From assembly GCA_900498245.1 (NCBI GenBank), contig LS998015.1, positions 3,332,397 through 3,342,084 on the forward strand: DNA of 9,688 nucleotides, written 5' to 3'. The position numbers and the translations under genes were made by a program. Under the pieces are notes generated by a model, which searched no databases, was not told the origin of the DNA, and worked only from the letters and a program-made list of their open reading frames with translations. This document shows, one piece after another, positions 1-5,514 of this stretch (the first letter of the stretch is position 1; each line of letters opens with the position of its first letter). This stretch comes from Candidatus Zixiibacteriota bacterium. GTDB taxonomy: Bacteria > Zixibacteria > MSB-5A5 > GN15 > PGXB01.

Positions 1-287
1 GGATTTTCCGTCGCCAAAATTTGCGCGGTATCATCGGCGTCGGCATACCAGCGGACCCCGAGCCATGAAGCATATCCCCCCGCAGAAAGAGAGTTCTTTT
101 CTTGTGGCAAGAGATGAAGTTTATATCCCTTTTTAGATACGAGCGTCTTCATGTTACCGGGAAGATCCCGGCAGATAAACGATACCTCGGCTCCGTCGGC
201 CCGAAGTTTCTCCGCCAGTGTCAGGCATCGGGTCAAATGCCCCGTACCGATAAGTTCCGATGAATCGGTTCTGATAATTACCTTCAT
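1..287 (-). CDS. pseG: PseG, UDP-sugar hydrolase of pseudaminic acid synthesis (N-terminal part only)
   Basis: The first 95 codons of a gene that runs off the left edge; the start is the ATG at 287-285. I translated it by hand because it is partial. The N-terminus reads MKVIIRTDSSELIGTGHLTR, followed by RCLTLAEKL and later VSFICRDLPGN. This is the PseG pattern D-x-S-x-x-I-G-x-G-H-x-x-R-C-L-x-L-A. His17 lines up with the proposed catalytic histidine of Campylobacter PseG (established knowledge of the family). PseG is a cytosolic GT-B-fold enzyme that removes UDP from UDP-2,4-diacetamido-2,4,6-trideoxy-altrose to give the free sugar used by the synthase PseI. An AAGGA ribosome binding site lies 8 bases before the ATG, and the gap to the upstream SpsF-family gene is 20 bases, so it is in the same operon. 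Only the N-terminal Rossmann half is visible; the UDP-binding half lies outside the window. Confidence 0.85.
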   Translation of the reverse strand, partial: MKVIIRTDSSELIGTGHLTRCLTLAEKLRADGAEVSFICRDLPGNMKTLVSKKGYKLHLLPQEKNSLSAGGYASWLGVRWYADADDTAQILATEN

Positions 288-307
288 TCCCACCATCCTT
301 CAATATG

Positions 308-1084
308 CTAATTTTTCTCGATCGCCTTCATATATTGCGAATCCCGTTCAAGCGATTTTTTCAGCCCTCTCCCGGGGTCGACCCCGGAATTAATTTTTTT
401 GAGTTCCGGCTCACTTCTTAAAAGATCCAGAATGTCACGGGTGGTGAAATTATGATTGGACGGGTACAGCCGTTCGTAAATTTTTCGGACCAATTCGTAA
501 TCGGCCGGCTCATCGACCGTCCAGCGCAAAGCGGAGTGGTTCTGTTCCGCCGTGAACTGACCAATCCGGAAATCATGGGGATGAGTGTAAATGTATCGGG
601 TTACATGCTCTTTTTCCGACGGCAGGACCGCTTCCCGCCAGGCGTCGTTCAAGGTTTCGGTACTGAATACTTCGACATCCAGACCGACCGGAAAAGTCCG
701 CTCGACCGTATTGCTCACATAATCGAATTTACCGGTTTCAAAAAGGGCGATCGCCCGGTCGATAATTTCCGGGTCGGCCAGGGGACAATCACCGGTCAGA
801 CGGACAATGGTATGGGCATCATAGTTTTTGGCGGCGTGATAAAATCGGTCCAGGACGTTTTCCAGATCCCCGCGAAAGCAATCGACCCGCCTCTCGAAAC
901 AAAAGGCCGCCACCGCATCATCCTCGCGCCCGACACTGGTGGCGACAATAAGATGATCGAATTTTTCGGCCCGGTTTATTCTCTCCAGTTGGCGCTCCAG
1001 CATCGGTTCGCCCAGAATCGGCAGAAGCACCTTGCCGGGAAGCCGCGTGGAACTCATCCGCGCCTGCAGTATGGTTAAAATCAC
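308..1084 (-). CDS. spsF: SpsF-family cytidylyltransferase, probably the CMP-sugar activating enzyme (PseF role)
   Basis: A 258-residue protein of the SpsF / CMP-acylneuraminate synthetase-like family. The N-terminal nucleotide-binding motif reads LQARMSSTRLPGKVL (residues 6-20). RGDLENVLDR follows at 71-80, TGDCPL at 97-102 and FPVGLDVEVF at 131-140, then LRWTVDEPADY in the last third. These are the family's usual landmarks, and the length is normal for it. The start is GTG at 1084-1082, one base after the pseC stop codon TAG, with AAGGAG 9 bases upstream inside the pseC end; translation is probably coupled. Between pseC and pseG the expected gene is pseF, which activates the nonulosonic acid with CTP. 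By context I infer that this protein does that or a related nucleotidyl transfer. SpsF members are also named for spore-coat polysaccharide synthesis, so the exact substrate is not proven by sequence. Confidence 0.8.
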   Translation of the reverse strand: MILTILQARMSSTRLPGKVLLPILGEPMLERQLERINRAEKFDHLIVATSVGREDDAVAAFCFERRVDCFRGDLENVLDRFYHAAKNYDAHTIVRLTGDCPLADPEIIDRAIALFETGKFDYVSNTVERTFPVGLDVEVFSTETLNDAWREAVLPSEKEHVTRYIYTHPHDFRIGQFTAEQNHSALRWTVDEPADYELVRKIYERLYPSNHNFTTRDILDLLRSEPELKKINSGVDPGRGLKKSLERDSQYMKAIEKN

Positions 1085-1085
1085 C

Positions 1086-2336
1086 CTAATTTTCTCCTTC
1101 CAGCACCGCCTTCAATTCGCTTATCACTCTCCGGCAATCTTCGTCGGTCAAATCGGGATACATCGGGAGCGACAGGGCGCACGAATAATAATTTTCGGCG
1201 TTCGGGAAATCCCCTTCGCCGGTATCATAAAGGGCGCGGTAATACGGCTGCAGATGAATCGGTATATAATGAACCTGTGTTCCGATTCCGGCGTTGCGAA
1301 GATCATTCATCACCTCGGCCCGGCTCCGGCCGAAATGCCCAAAATCGATCTGCACCACATATAAATGATAGGCATGGTGGATATTTTCGCGGTTCTTCAA
1401 GGACGATACTGTTTCTTCGGGAAAATTCTCCTTCAGAAGTCTATGGTAGGTCGCGGCAATACGATTGCGTTCTGCAAGCGACCAGTCGAGCCGTTTCAAT
1501 TGACTTTCGCCCAGAGCCGCTTGGATATCGGTCAGACGGTAATTGAATCCGAGTTCCTGCATCTCATAGTACCAGGGATTCACCGCACCGCCTGTTCCTT
1601 TGGCCATACCGGTCTCGACAAATTCCTCTTTTTGCATTCCATGATTGCGGAACCGCCGCAGTCTTTTGGCCAATCCGGGATTGGCAGTGGTAATCGCTCC
1701 TCCCTCGCCCATCGCCAGATGTTTGACCGGATGAAACGAAAAGACCGTCATATCGCTGTGGGGAGTTCCCCCGAGACGATATTCCTTGTCCTCGAAACGA
1801 TACGAACCGCCCAGCGCGTGGCAGGCGTCGTCAATCACCCAGGCCCCGTGCTGTCTCGCCATTTGATAAATTTTCGGCAAATCGCACGGCTGACCGGCGA
1901 AATGAACCGGTATCACCGCCTTGATATTGCCATCCTTATCTTTCGCCAGAACCTCCTCCAGAGATTCGGGATCCATCAATCCCGTTTCGGGATCGATATC
2001 GGAAAAAATTATATCGGCGTCGACATACCGGGCGCAGTTGGCGTCGGCCAGAAAGGTATTCGGGCTCGTGACAACAATATCCCCCTGCCCGATTCTGAGA
2101 GCGAGCATCGCCAGGTGAAGCGCCGCGGTGCCGTTGGCGCAGGCTATTGATTCGGGCGCCCCGACATAAGCGGTCAGACTTTTTTCGAATTTCTCGATCG
2201 CCGGCCCCTGGGTCAGATAGTCGGAGCGAAGTACCGCCGTTACCGCTTCGATATCACTGTCGTCAATATGCTGACGGCCGTAGGGAAGGAATTTAAGATC
2301 CGAAGATTTTTTGTATGCTGATTTAATTGACTGCAT
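1086..2336 (-). CDS. pseC: PseC, UDP-4-amino-4,6-dideoxy-N-acetyl-altrosamine transaminase
   Basis: A 416-residue PLP-dependent aminotransferase of the DegT/DnrJ/EryC1/StrS family, cytosolic. The family start FLPYGRQHIDDSDIEAV is at residues 16-32, and RSDYLTQGP follows at 37-45. The PLP-ring aspartate lies in DDACHALGG (169-177). The Schiff-base lysine is K205 in FSFHPVKHLAMGEGGA. HYIPIHLQPYY, a typical C-terminal signature, is also present. PseC transfers an amino group from glutamate to C4 of the 4-keto sugar made by PseB. The start is ATG 2336-2334, only two bases after the pseB stop codon, with a G-rich ribosome binding site inside the end of pseB. The roughly 15 residues before FLPYG make it slightly longer than most PseC proteins. 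Its place directly after pseB supports the Pse assignment over a generic sugar aminotransferase. Confidence 0.9.
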   Translation of the reverse strand: MQSIKSAYKKSSDLKFLPYGRQHIDDSDIEAVTAVLRSDYLTQGPAIEKFEKSLTAYVGAPESIACANGTAALHLAMLALRIGQGDIVVTSPNTFLADANCARYVDADIIFSDIDPETGLMDPESLEEVLAKDKDGNIKAVIPVHFAGQPCDLPKIYQMARQHGAWVIDDACHALGGSYRFEDKEYRLGGTPHSDMTVFSFHPVKHLAMGEGGAITTANPGLAKRLRRFRNHGMQKEEFVETGMAKGTGGAVNPWYYEMQELGFNYRLTDIQAALGESQLKRLDWSLAERNRIAATYHRLLKENFPEETVSSLKNRENIHHAYHLYVVQIDFGHFGRSRAEVMNDLRNAGIGTQVHYIPIHLQPYYRALYDTGEGDFPNAENYYSCALSLPMYPDLTDEDCRRVISELKAVLEGEN

Positions 2337-2338
2337 AT

Positions 2339-3436
2339 TTATCCCCCTATCACTACAGGTTCACTGAAATCATGACCGATTTTTTCAACATCCGCTCCAT
2401 TAATTTCTTCCGCCGCGCGGACCGGCTTAGCGGTAAATTCCGGATCGATATGGCGGCGTATCAATTCACGCAACCGTTCGATATCCAGCCATTCGGTATT
2501 GGTACCGCTGGAATAATGAAAGCCGTCGGGACAGAATTCGCCGTAGAACGCCTTGCGGAAACTCTCCACATCCCAGAGACGGGTCGACGGGAGAATCACG
2601 AAATAATTTTTGAACTGCAGAGTGTTGAGGGCATCGGTTTCGGTAATCATCTCTTCATGCACTTTTTCACCCGGCCGGATCCCCACCAGAACCTGTCGGC
2701 ATTCGGGGGCGACGGCGGTGGCCAGATCGACAATTTTATAACTGGGAATTTTCGGCACGAAGATTTCACCGCCCCACATATGCACGATAGCAAAAAGAAC
2801 CAGATCGACCCCTTCATCAAGGGTGATATTGAACCGTGTCATGCGCGGGTCGGTAATCGGAATGACCCCCTCTTTCCGCTTGTCCATAAAGAACGGAATC
2901 ACACTTCCCCGACTCCCCATGACATTGCCATAACGCACCACCGAAAACTTGATATCCCGCGAGCCCTTGAAATTATTGGCCGAGACGAAAAGTTTGTCGG
3001 AGCATAGTTTGGTCGCCCCGTAAAGATTAATCGGCGCCGCCGCTTTATCGGTACTGAGAGCCACCACACTTCGCACCCCCCGGTCAATCGCGGTCTCGAT
3101 CAGGTTCTGCGCCCCCAGAATATTGGTCTTGATCGCTTCGAACGGATTGTACTCGCAGGCCGGAACCTGTTTCAGGGCCGCGGCATGCACGACAATATCG
3201 ATCCCTTCCATCGCCCGATACAAGCGCTCTTTGTCGCGGATATCACCGATAAAAAAGCGGAGTTGGGGATATTTCGACGACGGCATCATCTGGCCCATTT
3301 CGAACTGTTTCAATTCATCGCGCGAATAAATAACGAGCCGGCGGATGTTGGGGTGACGGTTCAAGACGGTGGCGACGAATTTCTTGCCGAACGAACCGGT
3401 TCCGCCGGTTATTAAAATCGATTTACCGGATAGCAT
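2339..3436 (-). CDS. pseB: PseB, UDP-N-acetylglucosamine 4,6-dehydratase (inverting)
   Basis: A 365-residue extended short-chain dehydrogenase. The NAD(P)-binding glycine motif GGTGSFG is at residues 11-17, HAAALKQVPACEYNP at about 84-98, LSTDKAAAPINLYGATK at 127-143 (Asp130, Lys131, Tyr139, Lys143 as likely catalytic residues), then VVRYGNVMGSRGSVIPFF and DPRMTRFNITLDEGV. These are close to textbook for the FlaA1/PseB group. It removes water from UDP-GlcNAc and inverts C5, the first committed step to pseudaminic acid. It lacks the N-terminal membrane domain of WbpM/PglF-type dehydratases, so it should be soluble. The last 35 residues or so after RELIRRHID extend beyond a typical PseB of about 330 residues and match nothing I recognise. 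The start ATG 3436-3434 has AAGGA 6 bases upstream. It is the first recognised enzyme gene of the operon and lies downstream of a sigma-54-type promoter. Confidence 0.93.
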   Translation of the reverse strand: MLSGKSILITGGTGSFGKKFVATVLNRHPNIRRLVIYSRDELKQFEMGQMMPSSKYPQLRFFIGDIRDKERLYRAMEGIDIVVHAAALKQVPACEYNPFEAIKTNILGAQNLIETAIDRGVRSVVALSTDKAAAPINLYGATKLCSDKLFVSANNFKGSRDIKFSVVRYGNVMGSRGSVIPFFMDKRKEGVIPITDPRMTRFNITLDEGVDLVLFAIVHMWGGEIFVPKIPSYKIVDLATAVAPECRQVLVGIRPGEKVHEEMITETDALNTLQFKNYFVILPSTRLWDVESFRKAFYGEFCPDGFHYSSGTNTEWLDIERLRELIRRHIDPEFTAKPVRAAEEINGADVEKIGHDFSEPVVIGG

Positions 3437-3551
3437 TATTTTTCCTTAAGATAAAGTTTATCGCCGGGACACTTTTCTGTATTTCTCCGGATGAAGATAT
3501 CGCCGGGCTTTGGAAGACAAATTTTATATTAGGAACAGTGCATCCCTGCAT
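3423..3551 (-). CDS. Possible 42-residue leader or small protein overlapping the pseB start
   Basis: ATG at 3551-3549, stop TAA at 3425-3423, 42 codons. It has one of the best ribosome binding sites in the window: TAGGAG with 7 bases to the ATG. It begins about 20 bases after the transcription start predicted from the sigma-54 promoter at 3581-3596, so it would be the first thing translated on that mRNA. It ends 14 bases inside pseB in another frame, and the pseB ribosome binding site lies within it, which allows translational coupling. The peptide begins MQGCTVPNIKFVFQSPAISS and ends NFILRKNNAIR; it is basic at the end, with no clear signal peptide or membrane helix. PAI occurs twice, 13 residues apart, encoded by a 10-base direct repeat (3459-3468 and 3498-3507). 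I recognise no family. It could equally be untranslated leader with a chance ORF. Confidence 0.4.
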   Translation of the reverse strand: MQGCTVPNIKFVFQSPAISSSGEIQKSVPAINFILRKNNAIR

Positions 3552-3580
3552 AAAAATACTCCTATTGCTTTTGTTGATTA

Positions 3581-3596
3581 TGCAAGCCCTGTGCCA
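3581..3596 (-). promoter_or_regulatory. Sigma-54 (RpoN) promoter for the pse operon
   Basis: On the minus strand the sequence is TGGCACAGGGCTTGCA. This matches the sigma-54 consensus TGGCAC-N5-TTGCW in every defined base, with the invariant GG and GC separated by exactly 10 bases. Counting 12 bases from the GC puts the transcription start near 3570 (an A), giving a 19-base leader to the small ORF start at 3551 and about 134 bases to pseB. It lies in the only long gap upstream of pseB and points the right way. The match and position are seen directly; use in the cell is inferred, since no activator gene is in the window. Confidence 0.75.
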
Positions 3597-3598
3597 GT

Positions 3599-3612
3599 CT
3601 TGGGCAACCAAG
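3599..3612. repeat. Small inverted repeat beside the -24 element
   Basis: CTTGG-GCAA-CCAAG is a perfect 5-base dyad with a 4-base centre, starting three bases upstream of the sigma-54 -24 element. It could be a protein site or a weak hairpin. A dyad this short can occur by chance; I list it because it sits inside the promoter region. Confidence 0.3.
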
Positions 3613-3647
3613 GATCCATAAATGTGACAACATGTTATGGAAGAACA

Positions 3648-3664
3648 GGTCAATCAATTTGACC
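3648..3664. promoter_or_regulatory. Dyad GGTCAA-N5-TTGACC, candidate activator site
   Basis: A perfect 6-base inverted repeat around a 5-base centre, 17 bases in all, in non-coding DNA. It lies about 78 to 94 bases upstream of the transcription start predicted from the sigma-54 promoter. Enhancer-binding proteins of sigma-54 normally bind dyads at about this distance (established knowledge). No specific regulator is recognised from the motif. Confidence 0.4.
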
Positions 3665-3670
3665 CATCTT

Positions 3671-3702
3671 AGGAACGGTTTACCGATTTTATAGGAACGA
3701 TT
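3671..3702. repeat. Tandem 10-base repeats AGGAACGGTT / AGGAACGATT, candidate enhancer sites
   Basis: Two direct repeats, 3671-3680 and 3693-3702, match at 9 of 10 bases and start 22 bases apart, about two helix turns, so they face the same side of the DNA. They lie about 101-110 and 123-132 bases upstream of the predicted sigma-54 transcription start. A partial third copy (TAGGAAC) is at 3530-3536. Helically phased tandem sites upstream of a -24/-12 promoter are typical of activator binding sites, but the function is inferred. Confidence 0.35.
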
Positions 3703-3785
3703 TTCCGGACGGAAGATTTTTATCTAACTATTAACAAGACTAAAAGATAGCCGGAAATTGATAAATTAATAAGGAAATCCGGAAA

Positions 3786-5180
3786 TCAGAATTTCGCCCA
3801 GCGCGGCACCCGCGGAAACGGCATCACATCGCGGATATTGGCCATCCCGGTTATATACATCAGAGTCCGCTCGAAACCGAGCCCGAACCCGGAATGGGGG
3901 GCCGTGCCGTACTTACGCAAATCGAGATACCAGCCGTAGGTGTCGGGGTTGATTCCCTTGGCCTTCATGTTAGCGAAAAGAACATCATACCGCTCTTCAC
4001 GCTGCGAGCCGCCGATTATCTCGCCGATTTTCGGCACCAGAACATCCATCGCCCGCACTGTCTTCTCGTCGTCATTCACCCGCATATAAAAGGCCTTGAT
4101 TTCCCGCGGATAATCATACAGAATGACCGGTTTCTTGAATGTTTTCTCGGTCAGATACCGCTCATGTTCGGACTGCAAATCGATGCCCCACTTGACCGGG
4201 AAATCGAATTTCTCCCCCGATTTTTCCAGAATCTTCACGGCCTCGGTGTACGGAAGTCTCTCGAAATCGGAATTGACCACGAATTCCAGAGTTTCACGGA
4301 GGGATTTGTCGATCCATTGCCCGAAGAAGGCCATATCATCGCGGCACTCTTCCAACGCGAAACGGAACAGGAATTTCAAGAAATCGACCGCTATTTCCAT
4401 ATTGTCTTCCAGTTCCGCAAAAGCCATCTCCGGCTCGATCATCCAGAATTCGGAAGCGTGTCGCGAAGTATTGGAATTCTCGGCGCGAAAAGTCGGACCA
4501 AAAGTATAGACATCGCCGAGCGCCATCGCCGCGATTTCGGCTTCCAACTGCCCGGAAACACTTAAATAAGTTTCCGCGGCGAAAAAATCTTCCTCAAAGT
4601 CAATCTTGCCCTCTTTGAGCGGGGCTTTATTCAGTTCGAAAGTCGTGACACGGAACATATCCCCGGCCCCTTCGCAGTCCGAAGCGCTAATTATAGGGGT
4701 GTGAATATAATAGAATCCCTTGTCCTGGAAATACTTATGGATGGCGTAGGCGATTTTGGAGCGAACCCGATTCACCGCCCCGAAGGTATTGGTTCGGGGA
4801 CGAAGGTGGGCGATTTCCCGCAAATATTCAAAAGTGTGCCGTTTTTTCTGGAGCGGATAGGTTTGATCGGCCTCGCCGACCAGGTCGATTCCCGAAGCCA
4901 CCAAGTCGAATTTTTGACCCTTGGCGGGCGATTCGGCCAATTTTCCGGCCACACGGACCGCCGCCCCGGTCAGCAAGTCCTTGAGAATCTTATAATTATC
5001 AGGATTTTGAAATACCGCCTGAAGGTTACCGACACAGGAACCGTCATTGATTTCAACAAAAGCGACTTCCTTGGATATTCTTATTGTTCTAATCCACCCC
5101 AGAACAATAACTTCCGTACCAATAGGAACCGCTTCCTCTACAACTATCCGGGCGATTTTGGTCCGTCTAAAATAATCCAT
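3786..5180 (-). CDS. asnS: Asparaginyl-tRNA synthetase
   Basis: A 464-residue class IIb aminoacyl-tRNA synthetase, full length for bacterial AsnRS. An N-terminal OB-fold anticodon-binding domain (about 1-105, with [20 protein letters not shown] at 27-46) precedes the catalytic domain. Motif 1 is around HTPIIS (160-165). Motif 2 is [20 protein letters not shown] (231-250); the Asn-type ARG/AEN-S-N-T-x-R-H and M-I-E-P-E pattern fits AsnRS rather than AspRS. Motif 3 is [15 protein letters not shown] (431-445), followed by [10 protein letters not shown] near the C-terminus. It attaches asparagine to tRNA-Asn in the cytosol, so this organism can charge tRNA-Asn directly. The ATG at 5180-5178 has GGAGGT 5 bases upstream and its own sigma-70 promoter. 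It is a housekeeping gene with no obvious link to the sugar genes on either side. Confidence 0.97.
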   Translation of the reverse strand: MDYFRRTKIARIVVEEAVPIGTEVIVLGWIRTIRISKEVAFVEINDGSCVGNLQAVFQNPDNYKILKDLLTGAAVRVAGKLAESPAKGQKFDLVASGIDLVGEADQTYPLQKKRHTFEYLREIAHLRPRTNTFGAVNRVRSKIAYAIHKYFQDKGFYYIHTPIISASDCEGAGDMFRVTTFELNKAPLKEGKIDFEEDFFAAETYLSVSGQLEAEIAAMALGDVYTFGPTFRAENSNTSRHASEFWMIEPEMAFAELEDNMEIAVDFLKFLFRFALEECRDDMAFFGQWIDKSLRETLEFVVNSDFERLPYTEAVKILEKSGEKFDFPVKWGIDLQSEHERYLTEKTFKKPVILYDYPREIKAFYMRVNDDEKTVRAMDVLVPKIGEIIGGSQREERYDVLFANMKAKGINPDTYGWYLDLRKYGTAPHSGFGLGFERTLMYITGMANIRDVMPFPRVPRWAKF

Positions 5181-5243
5181 TCCTGACCTCCAGAGGTAAT
5201 CCGATATCGATTTCCAATAAAGCGATATTTATAATAGGGACTA

Positions 5244-5272
5244 ATATTATTCCAGAACCCGAAGAAAATCAA
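5244..5272 (-). promoter_or_regulatory. Sigma-70-type promoter of asnS
   Basis: On the minus strand, -35 TTGATT (5272-5267), a 17-base spacer and -10 TAATAT (5249-5244). The optimal spacing and near-consensus boxes make this a strong housekeeping promoter. Transcription would start near 5237, giving a 5' leader of about 57 bases to the asnS ATG. No T-box or riboswitch fold is apparent in so short a leader. Confidence 0.7.
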
Positions 5273-5434
5273 GAGATTTAAGAGATTATCAGTATCTGAA
5301 ATATGGAAACTCCCGATTTCCGCCAAAAATAATGAACTTAATGAAACAAACCGGCCCGGACCCAAGTATAATCAAACAGAAGGAGCAAGATAAAGCCGAT
5401 AATAAATAGAAAAATTTCTTCCCAACCTATTACC

Positions 5435-5472
5435 TGTAAAGATGCCCGGCCAAAGCTGCCGGGCTCTTTACA
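5435..5472 (-). terminator. Stem-loop terminator after the nucleotidyltransferase fusion gene
   Basis: A 38-base inverted repeat: arms TGTAAAGA-GCCCGGC and GCCGGGC-A-TCTTTACA around a 7-base loop, giving 15 base pairs with one bulged base. It begins 42 bases after the fusion gene's stop codon. The GC-rich core is flanked by A and T tracts that pair in the outer stem. The T run after the core is short (TCTTTA), so it may be only moderately efficient or may also act as an RNA 3' end. On the plus strand it is followed by TTTT and could stop transcription from that side too, though no plus-strand gene is near. Confidence 0.7.
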
Positions 5473-5514
5473 TTTTGGTCGATTGTATGACTTATCGGCC
5501 GGGACACCCCGATT

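Larger units (their letters stand above)
3437..3785. other. Intergenic region between asnS and pseB
   Basis: 349 bases rich in A and T. It holds, in the direction of transcription, the end of asnS, the tandem repeats, the GGTCAA dyad, the sigma-54 promoter, the short leader ORF and the pseB ribosome binding site. I found no convincing intrinsic terminator for asnS: the best short palindrome (TTCC-GGAC-GGAA, 3704-3715) has only four pairs, and no run of T follows it on the minus strand. Some read-through from asnS into the pse operon is therefore possible. Confidence 0.6.
5181..5514. other. Intergenic region between the nucleotidyltransferase fusion gene and asnS
   Basis: 334 bases without a supported gene. 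Nearest the fusion gene is the stem-loop terminator (5435-5472). Next comes an AT-rich stretch (about 5273-5434) in which I see no gene or clear signal beyond a lone TATACT box without a good -35. The asnS promoter and its leader with ribosome binding site complete the region. Confidence 0.7.

Noticed and set aside
452-2150. Long plus-strand open frames (452-1078, 1365-2150) opposite the SpsF-family gene and pseC
   Set aside because: They are antisense to well-recognised genes, have no recognisable motifs, and their composition follows the opposite-strand codons.
3580-3610. Alternative sigma-70 reading of the pseB promoter (TTGCCC, 19-base spacer, CATAAT)
   Set aside because: The spacer is too long and both boxes are imperfect, while the overlapping sigma-54 match is complete.
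3552-3653. Longer, 76-codon version of the leader ORF starting at 3653
   Set aside because: Its start lies upstream of the predicted transcription start and would place coding sequence across the sigma-54 promoter; the ATG at 3551 has a far better ribosome binding site.
3704-3715. Small palindrome TTCC-GGAC-GGAA as a terminator for asnS
   Set aside because: It has only four base pairs, and the T run lies on the plus-strand side, the wrong side for asnS transcription.
3894-4565. A 223-codon plus-strand frame opposite asnS
   Set aside because: It is entirely antisense to a confident asnS gene and shows no domain signature.
5144-5365. A 73-codon minus-strand frame covering the asnS promoter and start
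   Set aside because: It overlaps the asnS start in another frame, spans the sigma-70 promoter, and has no good ribosome binding site or recognisable motif.
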